A stretch of 48,860 bases of DNA. Source: an uncultured Cytophaga sp. Lineage in GTDB: Bacteria; Bacteroidota; Bacteroidia; Cytophagales; Cytophagaceae. A program made the translations under genes and the position numbers. The notes under the pieces were generated by a model, which saw nothing but the letters and a program-made list of their open reading frames with translations, was not told where the DNA came from and did not search any database. Of the stretch, positions 18,399 to 26,459 are shown piece after piece (positions within the stretch are counted from its first letter, which is position 1; each line of letters begins with the position of its first letter). The stretch spans positions 1 to 48,860 of the forward strand of contig NZ_CALMGQ010000182.1 in the NCBI RefSeq assembly GCF_937863595.1, given 5' to 3'.

Positions 18399-19337
18399 TT
18401 ATAGAGGGTTTTTAATGTATTCGTATATTTCTACTTCAACTAAAATCCCCTTTTCTTCAACATAACGTATCCTTTTATTATGGATTTTGTATTTGTTTTT
18501 TTTAGTTTCGTTTTTCGTTTTTGTTCTTGTGACGAAATACGGCTGTGTCGTCTTGCATGTTTTTATTAGTGAATCCTCATATAAATATTGATATGTTTTT
18601 ATATATGAATAGGGTAAGGGTTTGTTGTAGTATGCTTTTTCGGATATGTTTTCTTGTATGATGTCACTATATAGGTTAAGAACTGAAGTTGTATGGATTA
18701 TTAGTTTTCTGTAGAAGATAGGTTTATGTCTACTTCTTTGTCTTTTATATGGATAGTCTTTATTTTTTGCAGAATTTCTGTGATAATGTCTTTTGTAATA
18801 TTTCTCCACTGAATATTTATGAACACTATCGCTAGAATATTTAAAATAACCGATACGTTTTCCATTTGAATATCGTTTTATTATTTCTTCATTTTTTTTA
18901 TAATGAATATATGAAATGTTTTGTTTTGAAAAAGGCTTTATAATAAATGTCTTTTTATAAATAGTTTTATTTTTCCATGAATAATTTTTTGTTCCTTGTT
19001 CCTTGTTTGAAAAGTTAATAACTTTTGCCGTATGTAATTCATTTATTATTCTATCATTCAAATCATAATAATATTTAAATGTGTCATAAGAAATTAAATA
19101 TAGAACGGAATCAAGGTATGTTTCACTTCGGGTTGTCAATTCATTTGTTCTTCCTTTATCATTTATGATTCTCGTTCCTTGTAGAACTTTTTTTCCAGCA
19201 CTATCTACCTTATAAGTTAAAATTTCTGAAATATGATATTTTTTTAACGTATCTGGATTTAAGGATTGAGCATGCAGAGACATGCAACTAATTAATAAGT
19301 TCGCAGTGATTAAAACATATTTAAGAACCTTACTCAT
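18399..19337 (-). CDS. secreted protein of unknown function
   Basis: A 312-aa protein with a signal peptide (KYVLITANLLISCMSLHA, cleavage probably after HA; a lipobox reading at LISC is possible). The mature part is very rich in Tyr, Lys and Asn, with repeated short strand-like segments such as YDTFKYYYDLNDRIINE, YIHYKKNEEIIKRYSNGK and TYQYLYEDSLIKT. This recalls the YD/MORN-like text repeats of secreted Bacteroidota proteins. I recognise no catalytic motif. It follows the receptor-channel gene by 59 bases and precedes rhomboid by 3, so co-expression with both is likely. Confidence 0.6.
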   Translation of the reverse strand: MSKVLKYVLITANLLISCMSLHAQSLNPDTLKKYHISEILTYKVDSAGKKVLQGTRIINDKGRTNELTTRSETYLDSVLYLISYDTFKYYYDLNDRIINELHTAKVINFSNKEQGTKNYSWKNKTIYKKTFIIKPFSKQNISYIHYKKNEEIIKRYSNGKRIGYFKYSSDSVHKYSVEKYYKRHYHRNSAKNKDYPYKRQRSRHKPIFYRKLIIHTTSVLNLYSDIIQENISEKAYYNKPLPYSYIKTYQYLYEDSLIKTCKTTQPYFVTRTKTKNETKKNKYKIHNKRIRYVEEKGILVEVEIYEYIKNPL

Positions 19338-19396
19338 ACAGTATTCATACTATTTGTTGGGGACTTTTTAAAACTTATAACTTAATACCTATTACC

Positions 19397-21520
19397 TTAA
19401 TTCAATAAAATTAGTGCTACCAATAACATGTAAGAAATACCAAGCCCTGTACTTAATTTTCGTATGTCAATATTTTTAACTTCTTCTTTTTCATAGATGG
19501 CATTGATAACGATCACAACCATAAAGTTTAATAATACGACAATAAAGGTGAGCCAGAATAAATAATCTGCTTTTGTAAGATTGTCAGAAGAGGGAGTGGA
19601 TGCAGAAAATGAAATGGAGAACGCTACAATCGACATAAATACGCCAATACTTACTTCACCCAAATTTTCGAAACTAATGTCTTTAATGAATAATAAACTT
19701 ATTGATATTAAACCAATTAATACTAAGGGAAGTACAATTTCTAGTAGAGGCGTAGTTTGTTTTCTAGAGACATTTAATCTGAAAAATATATTTTTAAATT
19801 CATACAATTTCGATTCTTCCATATCAGGATCACCATACATTCCAATATTTATTTCATTGTCTACGGTTACGTAATATCTTAATTTATTCCATTCGGTGAT
19901 TTTAAATTTGTCAATTTTATTAGAGTCTAAATCAAAACTTTTTTGGTCGAAGGATACTTTAAGTTTTGTGGATGGACTTAAAATTTCTGCACGTACAAAA
20001 ATTTCTTGTGCATCAAATGGGTACTTATCCAATTCGTAATTCACATAAAAAATACCTGATACTTTGTATAATTTATAGAGAGTGCTTCCATCTGTTTTTT
20101 CAAAAATTAATTCTTTAGAACTTTCATTCTGTTTCATGTTTTGAAAAATGATGTATTTTTCTGCATCCCTGTTGTTGGAATCTAATTTTATCCAATAATA
20201 AAAATCTGATGTGAAGGAGTTTTCATCCATATTGATATTGTAGATGTCTGAAATTTCCATGCCAAAAAATAAATTAGGAATGACCTCTCTTTGCTCATTT
20301 AGTTGAAGTGGGCATGAATGGAAACGTCCTGATTTATATTGAGTAAAGAAAATTTCTGGTATTAAATTTAAAAGACTATCAAATTGATAAATCTCTTCTT
20401 TTTCTTGCACAATCTGATTTGGTAATTTCTGGAAGTACGCAGAAAAATCTTTTTTAGATAAGGTTGATGTGTCTCTAGCGTATTCAAATTTGTTTCGCAG
20501 TATTTCAACAGCATCGTAACAACGCTCAACAAATAAAGCATGATTTGGATTTTGGAAATAATCAGAGTGTTTTGATTTTAATTCAACAATATCGTTGAAT
20601 AGTTTTTTTGTTAAAGCATCTGAAGGATTACTTATTAAAATTAAATCGTTATTGTTATTGTTTCCAAAATTACGCAGATGGCTTGTATTTACTATATATG
20701 CATGGCCTAATGCGTGAATTTTTGTAAATCGGTTATTGATATAATTAATGAGTTTGTTTCCGATATCTGCATGTACACTCAAGACTAGCATTGTGTTTTC
20801 TTCCGCAGGATATTGTTTAAAATAACTATCGATATTATTATAAAAATTAATAGAGTCTACATCATTAAATGATTTCCCTTTTACATAAAAAGTTTTATTT
20901 AACGTAATATTATTCTCTTTAAAGGCTTTTAAATACGTTTCGTGTAGTTCGTAATCCTCTTCACTAATGAAATTTATTTTATTGACATGCAATACCTTCG
21001 TTAGATAAGCTACTATGTCATAGGGAACATAATCTTGGCTACCCGTAAAAATAGCCCCATTTCCATAGTCATACCCATTTCTATCTGCATTGATTGCTAT
21101 GATAGGAATATTATTTTGTTTAATTGTTTGCGCACATTTATTGATGTGCTGTCCCCATGTATTATCTATTACAGCTACAATGTTTGAGTCCTTTGCAATT
21201 TCCTTGTAAATGGAGTCACTTATAAGTCCATCTTTACGACAATCAAATGTTTTTAACTGCAAATCCGTATAAGGGAGTTCAAGCTCGTGAAGATATTTCT
21301 TCAACGTAACTTCATGCATTAAATCAAATTTATTTAAAGGCTGTCTTGATAACGGCACGGTATCCGCAGCATTGGTATACCGTCCTATATAAGCGATATA
21401 TTTAACTGTTTTATCTTTTGTATGGAATAATGAATTTCTTTGCAAGAAAATCATTAAGGCACATATAGATATAAAAAAGAACCCGAGTAAAAATTTATAG
21501 GTAGAAAAAAATGATTTCAT
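19397..21520 (-). CDS. periplasmic-binding-domain / pentameric ligand-gated ion channel fusion
   Basis: A 707-aa protein with three parts. (1) A hydrophobic segment at residues 8-29, signal peptide or anchor. (2) A type I periplasmic-binding fold, about residues 38-330, with alternating strand-helix text: IAYIGRYTN, IVAVIDNTWG, IPIIAINADR, IFTGSQDY, INFISEEDY, TMLVLSVHAD. (3) From about 385, a Cys-loop-receptor-like unit: a beta-sandwich with the loop motif DKYPFDAQEIFVRAE (YPFD at 500-503), then four helices at about 592-612, 620-640 (pore helix EVSIGVFMSIVAFSISFSA), 652-675 and 690-706. The pre-M1 stretch ends RKQTTPLLEIVLP. The two loop cysteines of animal receptors are absent, as in known bacterial homologues. 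The expected assembly is an inner-membrane pentamer gated by a ligand bound in the periplasm. It follows the DUF1624 gene by 35 bases. Confidence 0.85.
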   Translation of the reverse strand: MKSFFSTYKFLLGFFFISICALMIFLQRNSLFHTKDKTVKYIAYIGRYTNAADTVPLSRQPLNKFDLMHEVTLKKYLHELELPYTDLQLKTFDCRKDGLISDSIYKEIAKDSNIVAVIDNTWGQHINKCAQTIKQNNIPIIAINADRNGYDYGNGAIFTGSQDYVPYDIVAYLTKVLHVNKINFISEEDYELHETYLKAFKENNITLNKTFYVKGKSFNDVDSINFYNNIDSYFKQYPAEENTMLVLSVHADIGNKLINYINNRFTKIHALGHAYIVNTSHLRNFGNNNNNDLILISNPSDALTKKLFNDIVELKSKHSDYFQNPNHALFVERCYDAVEILRNKFEYARDTSTLSKKDFSAYFQKLPNQIVQEKEEIYQFDSLLNLIPEIFFTQYKSGRFHSCPLQLNEQREVIPNLFFGMEISDIYNINMDENSFTSDFYYWIKLDSNNRDAEKYIIFQNMKQNESSKELIFEKTDGSTLYKLYKVSGIFYVNYELDKYPFDAQEIFVRAEILSPSTKLKVSFDQKSFDLDSNKIDKFKITEWNKLRYYVTVDNEINIGMYGDPDMEESKLYEFKNIFFRLNVSRKQTTPLLEIVLPLVLIGLISISLLFIKDISFENLGEVSIGVFMSIVAFSISFSASTPSSDNLTKADYLFWLTFIVVLLNFMVVIVINAIYEKEEVKNIDIRKLSTGLGISYMLLVALILLN

Positions 21521-21555
21521 AATCTGAAATACTAAAGTGAAATAAGAGAGAACGG

Positions 21556-22746
21556 TTATATGAACTTGAGAAATGAATTGGGGTGTTTTAATTTAAGTTG
21601 TCGGTATTTTTTGCATAGAGGATATACTATTATCAAAACGACTAACCATACTATATATACAAACCAAAGGCTATATCCGTGTACGTTCGTTATTTCCATT
21701 ATACCAATAGGGATTGTGCTTAATTCTATGGAATTAAAATTCAATAATACATACAAGCCAATAGCTATAATGTGAATCATAAATATGTGTATGATGTAAA
21801 AGAACATCGATACTTTACCAAAAAGAGATAAATACTGTGTTCGTTTATTTGTACTTGTTTCTACTTTTGAAAGTAGATAGAAAATGATGGAAAGTGTTAT
21901 CAAAATATAGTCTAACGACATTGGGTATTTAGTGACATTGAAAAAGCTGAATAGCGTTCTGATGCTATGCTGATTAAACACCCATGGGTTTGGATCTCCA
22001 TATGCATTCACTAAACGTATCGTAATAAATGATAGCAACAATAAAAGTGAAAGTCGTTTAAATAATTTACTGCGCTCTTCTTTAGTGTCTTCGGTAAACA
22101 GGCTGCCCATGCCATAGCCCAAACAAATCAATCCATACATAGGAAGTATAGGATATAAAACCATTACTCTGAAGTTGTTTGTTAAGGCTACCATCCCTTC
22201 TTGATGTAGAATGTGCCATAGTAAAGAATTCATACCTAAATCATCGGCTGTAAATGTGTCCAATAAATTATGTCCAATTATAATTACTATTCCGATAATA
22301 AAAATTGTTTGCTGTTTTAGCCAACTGGTTAAACCTAATAAGATCATACTTAAGCCAAGTGCCCAAATAACTAATAATGCTATATTTGAGTAATCTAAAT
22401 TAAAATACCACGCAAGTTTAATTAGTGTAAACTCTAATACAATTAATATAAAACCTCTGCTTATTAGGAACGCCGAAGATTTTTTCAACCCATTTTTACT
22501 AAAATAAATAAATGCTGAAACTCCTGCAAGCCATACAAATCCGGGTGCGCATATGTGCGTTATAAAGCGAGTTATAAATAATGCGCCATATGTTTTTTCG
22601 GGATCCGTAGGTGAAAAAGCAAATGCACCTGTTAGAAAATAATCTCGTACATGGTCCAAAGCCATCAATATTATTAATATACCTCTTAGTATATCAATAG
22701 ATTGGATACGATTGTCGGATGTGAGTGTAAGAGTGTTATTATTCAC
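21556..22746 (-). CDS. DUF1624-like multi-pass membrane acyltransferase homologue
   Basis: A 396-aa protein with about ten hydrophobic helices. The N-terminal RIQSIDILRGILIILMALDH is the hallmark of the DUF1624 / heparan-alpha-glucosaminide N-acetyltransferase-like family, including the conserved D and RG and the following H-x-R-D (HVRDYF). FITHICAPGFVWLAGVSAF follows and matches the same family. These proteins are thought to move acyl groups across the inner membrane onto envelope sugars, with the substrate unknown here. The start overlaps the end of the DUF4919 gene by eight bases, so the two are coupled. Confidence 0.8.
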   Translation of the reverse strand: MNNNTLTLTSDNRIQSIDILRGILIILMALDHVRDYFLTGAFAFSPTDPEKTYGALFITRFITHICAPGFVWLAGVSAFIYFSKNGLKKSSAFLISRGFILIVLEFTLIKLAWYFNLDYSNIALLVIWALGLSMILLGLTSWLKQQTIFIIGIVIIIGHNLLDTFTADDLGMNSLLWHILHQEGMVALTNNFRVMVLYPILPMYGLICLGYGMGSLFTEDTKEERSKLFKRLSLLLLLSFITIRLVNAYGDPNPWVFNQHSIRTLFSFFNVTKYPMSLDYILITLSIIFYLLSKVETSTNKRTQYLSLFGKVSMFFYIIHIFMIHIIAIGLYVLLNFNSIELSTIPIGIMEITNVHGYSLWFVYIVWLVVLIIVYPLCKKYRQLKLKHPNSFLKFI

Positions 22747-23380
22747 TTTCAGAAAGTGGGGGAGTATATGCTTTGTTTGGTATGAAAAAAAACAAATGTG
22801 AAATCTTTTGTTTGTTTTTTGCTAAATCAAATCGAATCAAACCTGTTTCTGTTTTTGAATCATTCGTTGCTTTTAATCCTTTGAATGCAAGAAATTCCAG
22901 TACGTCGTTAACAGAGTTTGCATTGTAACGTAATAGTGCGGTCCCATTGCCACTCAATTTTATAACATTACAAAGTACAATGTAACGTTTTTGATGGAAG
23001 TCTTCTAAGGTTGTTAAGCCTAGCTGCGCACAAGCAAATGCTTTTTCAAAATGGGCAACAAGACTTACTGGGTTGAAAAATAAAATACTATCTGCCAATT
23101 CGATTACTAACTTGTATTGACCGGATTTGTTTAAAGGCTTAATTAAAGTTTCTTTAAATTCATTCTCTTTAGAGTAATACGTTTTTGTTGTTTGATAGCC
23201 GTAGTAAATAAGTTGAAACTCTTCAATTGTGAGCGTAGTGTCTGAATTGTTAAAACGTTCTACAAGTTTTTCATAACCACCACGTTCGTTTATTAATTGC
23301 AGCGTACGTATAGTGTCCACTTGACTAAAGCTTGCATAAGAAATGCATACAAATAGTAAACTTACGATACCCTTTAGCAT
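22739..23380 (-). CDS. DUF4919-like secreted protein
   Basis: A 213-aa protein with a signal peptide ending YASFSQ. The text GGYEKLVERFNNSDTTLT, then EEFQLIYYGYQ, fits the DUF4919 family of small secreted Bacteroidota proteins with a TPR-like centre (LVAHFEKAFACAQLG). No activity is known. It lies six bases after gldH and overlaps the DUF1624 gene, so it is inside the ricT-gldH transcript. Confidence 0.65.
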   Translation of the reverse strand: MLKGIVSLLFVCISYASFSQVDTIRTLQLINERGGYEKLVERFNNSDTTLTIEEFQLIYYGYQTTKTYYSKENEFKETLIKPLNKSGQYKLVIELADSILFFNPVSLVAHFEKAFACAQLGLTTLEDFHQKRYIVLCNVIKLSGNGTALLRYNANSVNDVLEFLAFKGLKATNDSKTETGLIRFDLAKNKQKISHLFFFIPNKAYTPPLSESE

Positions 23381-23386
23381 AATAGA

Positions 23387-23878
23387 TTACTTGTTTTTTA
23401 CAATCTCCACACCAACAGAAGCAATACCAGTTAAGGTATCTTTGCGCATATTTTGTTCAATGCGAATGGTATATTTTCCTGGTTTAGGGAATTTCTGCAT
23501 ACTATCCGACAATATTTTATAATCAAAATAATTTCCAAAACCTGCTCCATATGGTTCGCCCGAAGCAGAATGAAACAAGTCCATACCTTGTAGTTTTTTT
23601 GAAATCATATGTCCTTGTTCATCTAACAAACTACGATTGATCCATAAATTATAATACGGGTATTCGTTATCATATCTTATTTGATAAAATAATTGATACG
23701 TTGCATTGGCATCTGTAATTTCAATTGGGAAATCCATGGATGATTTTTCAATCCACGAATCATTCGGAGTATCGATTTTTGACTCAAGTAGAACATCTCT
23801 ATCCGCACATGAAAACAAGAAGCCAATGGAAATTATAAAAACGATATAAATTAGTTTATGCATGGTATTATTTTTCAT
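23387..23878 (-). CDS. gldH: gliding motility lipoprotein GldH
   Basis: A 163-aa lipoprotein with lipobox FLFSC (C about residue 24) followed by ADRD. The body fits GldH: SWIEKSSMDFPIEI, FYQIRYDNEYPYYNLW, then YGAGFGNYFDYKILSDS and FPKPGKYTIRIEQNMRKDTL. In Flavobacterium johnsoniae GldH is required for gliding and for stability of the type IX secretion machinery (family knowledge). The start overlaps the end of the RicT-like gene by 11 bases, the arrangement seen with gldH in other Bacteroidota. Its presence supports a gliding host. Confidence 0.88.
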   Translation of the reverse strand: MKNNTMHKLIYIVFIISIGFLFSCADRDVLLESKIDTPNDSWIEKSSMDFPIEITDANATYQLFYQIRYDNEYPYYNLWINRSLLDEQGHMISKKLQGMDLFHSASGEPYGAGFGNYFDYKILSDSMQKFPKPGKYTIRIEQNMRKDTLTGIASVGVEIVKNK

Positions 23879-25691
23879 CGGAAGACGAAGAATCGCCTTG
23901 TGGTGACTGAGTACTATTTTGTCTTGGTCTGAAATTACTTGCAGGTAATTTTATTTCAGGTGCTTGATCGCTTGATTCTGTATTCGTTTTTTTCTTAATT
24001 TGATGTTTTTCACCATCAGGTTTACGCTCTTGTTTTTTAGGTTGTTCCGGTTGTTGTCTTTGCTGCGGAGCAGAACCTTCAGGAGTATTTGGCTGCGAAT
24101 TTTGACGACTAGGTCGTTGTTGCCCTTCAGATTTCGGAGCCTGAGACTGATTTGAATTTTGTTGATTTACACGCTGTGGTCTATTCGTAGATTGCGGCTT
24201 GTTTTGAGGCGCTTCTTTTTTAGGACTTGAAGTATTAGGCGTATCTGTTTTATTTTCAACGGTAGGATTTGGAGAAACGCGTTGCGGTCTTGCAGGCGGA
24301 TTGTTGCGTTCAACATTTCTTTGTACAGGTGCTTCAGTAGTACGATTCGTTACAGTGCCTTTTTCAGGAGTATTTCCACCGCGGTTTTGCTGTGGTTTAT
24401 CCACCGGTACTTGTGGCGTATTGTTTCTATCTGCGCGTGGAGTAATGGTGTGTTTTTTCTCTGTTCTTTCTTCTCGCGCAGGTGGATTGTCGTTGGTATT
24501 GATACGAGGATTACTACGAGTTGTATTGATCACAGGGCGTTGCGTGCGATCCGAAGCATCATCGTTCGTAGAACTTTTCTTTTTCTTCTTTTTATTTTTT
24601 GATTTGAACTTATCATCAAAACGAGAAAGTTCTTCTTTCTCACGTATCATTACGCGGTCGTCTTTGATTATAACTTCATTGGATTCTAATGTTGCAGGTG
24701 TTTTACCTGCTTGATTCATTTCTATTATTTCAATTACACGGTCTACTGTAATTGGCAACCAAGTGGTTTCATCTTGAAAACCAAACCACATGATGCGTTT
24801 AAAAATATCTGTTTTTTGTAAGGTTGCATTGCCCATGGATGTTTTTAAAGGAGCTTCCATTTCCGGAATTCCTTTTAATGCATCCAAGTAGGTATCCAAC
24901 TCATAGTTTAAGCAACATTTTAATCTGCCACACTGTCCAGATAATTTGGAAGGGTTTAAAGAAAGATTTTGATAACGAGCGGCTGAAGTATTTACGTTTT
25001 TGAAATCTGTAAGCCAAGTAGAGCAACATAGTTCTCTACCGCAAGATCCAATACCTCCCAAACGTGCTGCTTCGTGACGCAAGCTGATTTGCTTCATCTC
25101 AATACGAACTTTGAATTCGCCCGCAAGCATTTTTATCAATTCACGAAAATCTACACGATCTTCTGCAGAATAATAAAAAGTTACTTTTGTATTGTCTGCT
25201 TGAAACTCTACATCGGACAATTTCATTCCTAAATTTTGATCTAGGATTATTTCTCGTGTACGATATAAGGAACTTGCTTCGCGGTTTTTAGCTTGCTCAA
25301 ATTTCTCTAAGTCTTTTTGAGTAGCTTTGCGATAAATACTTTTTATATCATCGTTATTAAGTACATTTTTCTTTTTCATCTGCAAGCGAACAATTTCCCC
25401 TTGCATCGAAACAGTACCAATATGATGGCCAGATTGCACCTCAATTACGATTGGATCACCCGCAAATAATTCTAAGGATTTAGAATTTCTAAAAAATTCT
25501 TTACGGCCATTTTTAAAACGTACTTCAATAATATCGAAGGTTGGCAAAGCAGTAAGCTCCATATTTCCCAACCAATCAAATGAATTTAATTTATTACAAC
25601 CACCAGATGAGCAGCCACCAGAACTGCACCCTCCTGTTGTTTTTGTGCTACAACCACCACCGGTTCCGCAACTACCTGAACTACAAGACAT
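23868..25691 (-). CDS. RicT/YaaT-like PSP1-domain protein with cysteine-rich head and disordered tail
   Basis: A 607-aa protein. Residues 1-33 are almost only C, S, G and T in repeats of GGCSSGGC type. The PSP1 core, about residues 45-300, has the diagnostic cysteines in GSCGRELCCSTWL and SGQCGRLKCCLNYEL. From about 370 to the end it is low complexity, rich in N, P, Q, R, K and T, and clearly disordered. In Bacillus the homologue RicT/YaaT belongs to an Fe-S-containing complex that controls RNA processing; the Bacteroidota role is unknown. It is the first gene of a tight minus-strand run with gldH. The start at 25691 matches the Cys-rich head. Confidence 0.85.
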   Translation of the reverse strand: MSCSSGSCGTGGGCSTKTTGGCSSGGCSSGGCNKLNSFDWLGNMELTALPTFDIIEVRFKNGRKEFFRNSKSLELFAGDPIVIEVQSGHHIGTVSMQGEIVRLQMKKKNVLNNDDIKSIYRKATQKDLEKFEQAKNREASSLYRTREIILDQNLGMKLSDVEFQADNTKVTFYYSAEDRVDFRELIKMLAGEFKVRIEMKQISLRHEAARLGGIGSCGRELCCSTWLTDFKNVNTSAARYQNLSLNPSKLSGQCGRLKCCLNYELDTYLDALKGIPEMEAPLKTSMGNATLQKTDIFKRIMWFGFQDETTWLPITVDRVIEIIEMNQAGKTPATLESNEVIIKDDRVMIREKEELSRFDDKFKSKNKKKKKKSSTNDDASDRTQRPVINTTRSNPRINTNDNPPAREERTEKKHTITPRADRNNTPQVPVDKPQQNRGGNTPEKGTVTNRTTEAPVQRNVERNNPPARPQRVSPNPTVENKTDTPNTSSPKKEAPQNKPQSTNRPQRVNQQNSNQSQAPKSEGQQRPSRQNSQPNTPEGSAPQQRQQPEQPKKQERKPDGEKHQIKKKTNTESSDQAPEIKLPASNFRPRQNSTQSPQGDSSSSDEK

Positions 25692-25889
25692 ATATATGTT
25701 GTTATTCCGAATTCTCTATATAAAACACTGAGTCCGTCCCATTCGGGTGGGATACGACTATACAACCTAAAGATACGTAAACAATGGGAAAATCGGGAAT
25801 AATATCAGCAAAAATTGAAAAAGTACTATTGTAGAAATACGCTGTTTTGAAATGGTTGTATTTGAGGTTTTTAAGATAATTGATCTACA

Positions 25890-26399
25890 TTAAATGAGTT
25901 CAATATTCAGTTCATTTGTAAAAAAGTCGATCAATTCCGAGGTATTTGTTGTAGATAATCTTTCAAGAGTAAAATAAGGTTTCTCTGTTGTCGTGTAAAA
26001 ATACATATTCGTTTCTTTAACTGAGTATGTATTTTGAGCCGTGGCCAACATTCCTCCACCCGCTGAGTAATTGGCTTTAAACTGTTTTATTTTTATTTTT
26101 TTGATATCAGAAAGATTGTACGTTTCAATACTAGGGAAAACTAAACAGTATTGTGTAGTAATCATTATTTTGTGTGTGAGTAGGTTTACTTTTATTGTGT
26201 TAAAGGACAATGACATCGACCCAATGATTAATGGGAATGTGATAAATATGATTTGAACAATGATTTGAGTTGCTGCATATTTTGTTGCATGTAATAACAA
26301 ATCAAAGATGCCGTAACCTGTAATTCCTAAAAATAAAATTCCGAAAATCAATGCATTCGGATATTTCAAACCAATGTAGAACGTTTTTATTGAATCCAT
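25890..26399 (-). CDS. small membrane protein with PH-like domain, unknown function
   Basis: A 169-aa protein with two membrane helices near the N-terminus (ALIFGILFLGITGYGIFDLLL and IIVQIIFITFPLIIGSMSL), then a soluble domain with strand pattern VNLLTHKIMITTQYCLVFPSIETYNLSDIKKIKIKQ. That is typical of a short bacterial PH/YdbT-like domain. No partner or function is evident. It lies between the purD hairpin and the ricT unit. Confidence 0.5.
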   Translation of the reverse strand: MDSIKTFYIGLKYPNALIFGILFLGITGYGIFDLLLHATKYAATQIIVQIIFITFPLIIGSMSLSFNTIKVNLLTHKIMITTQYCLVFPSIETYNLSDIKKIKIKQFKANYSAGGGMLATAQNTYSVKETNMYFYTTTEKPYFTLERLSTTNTSELIDFFTNELNIELI

Positions 26400-26413
26400 C
26401 CTTTTTTAAATTT

Positions 26414-26456
26414 TTACCATGCTCATGATTTAGAATTCAAATTATGAGCATGGTAA
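26414..26456. terminator. hairpin after purD
   Basis: TTACCATGCTCAT (26414-26426) pairs perfectly with ATGAGCATGGTAA (26444-26456). It directly follows the purD stop on the minus strand. There is no good U tract on that strand, so it may be a processing or stability hairpin more than a strict terminator. Confidence 0.55.
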
Positions 26457-26459
26457 GAT

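Noticed and set aside
19397..21520. plain ABC-type substrate-binding protein with an extra membrane tail
   Set aside because: The last 320 residues have the YPFD loop and four ordered helices of pentameric channels, which a binding-protein anchor would not explain.
24282..24714. plus-strand frames of 106 and 137 aa opposite the RicT-like tail
   Set aside because: They mirror the low-complexity tail, so their long open frames are an effect of biased composition.
25725..25765. GC-rich hairpin (TCCCA / TGGGA) in the 5' leader of the RicT-like gene as a small RNA or riboswitch
   Set aside because: The stem is only five to six bases and resembles no known family, so it is too weak to call.
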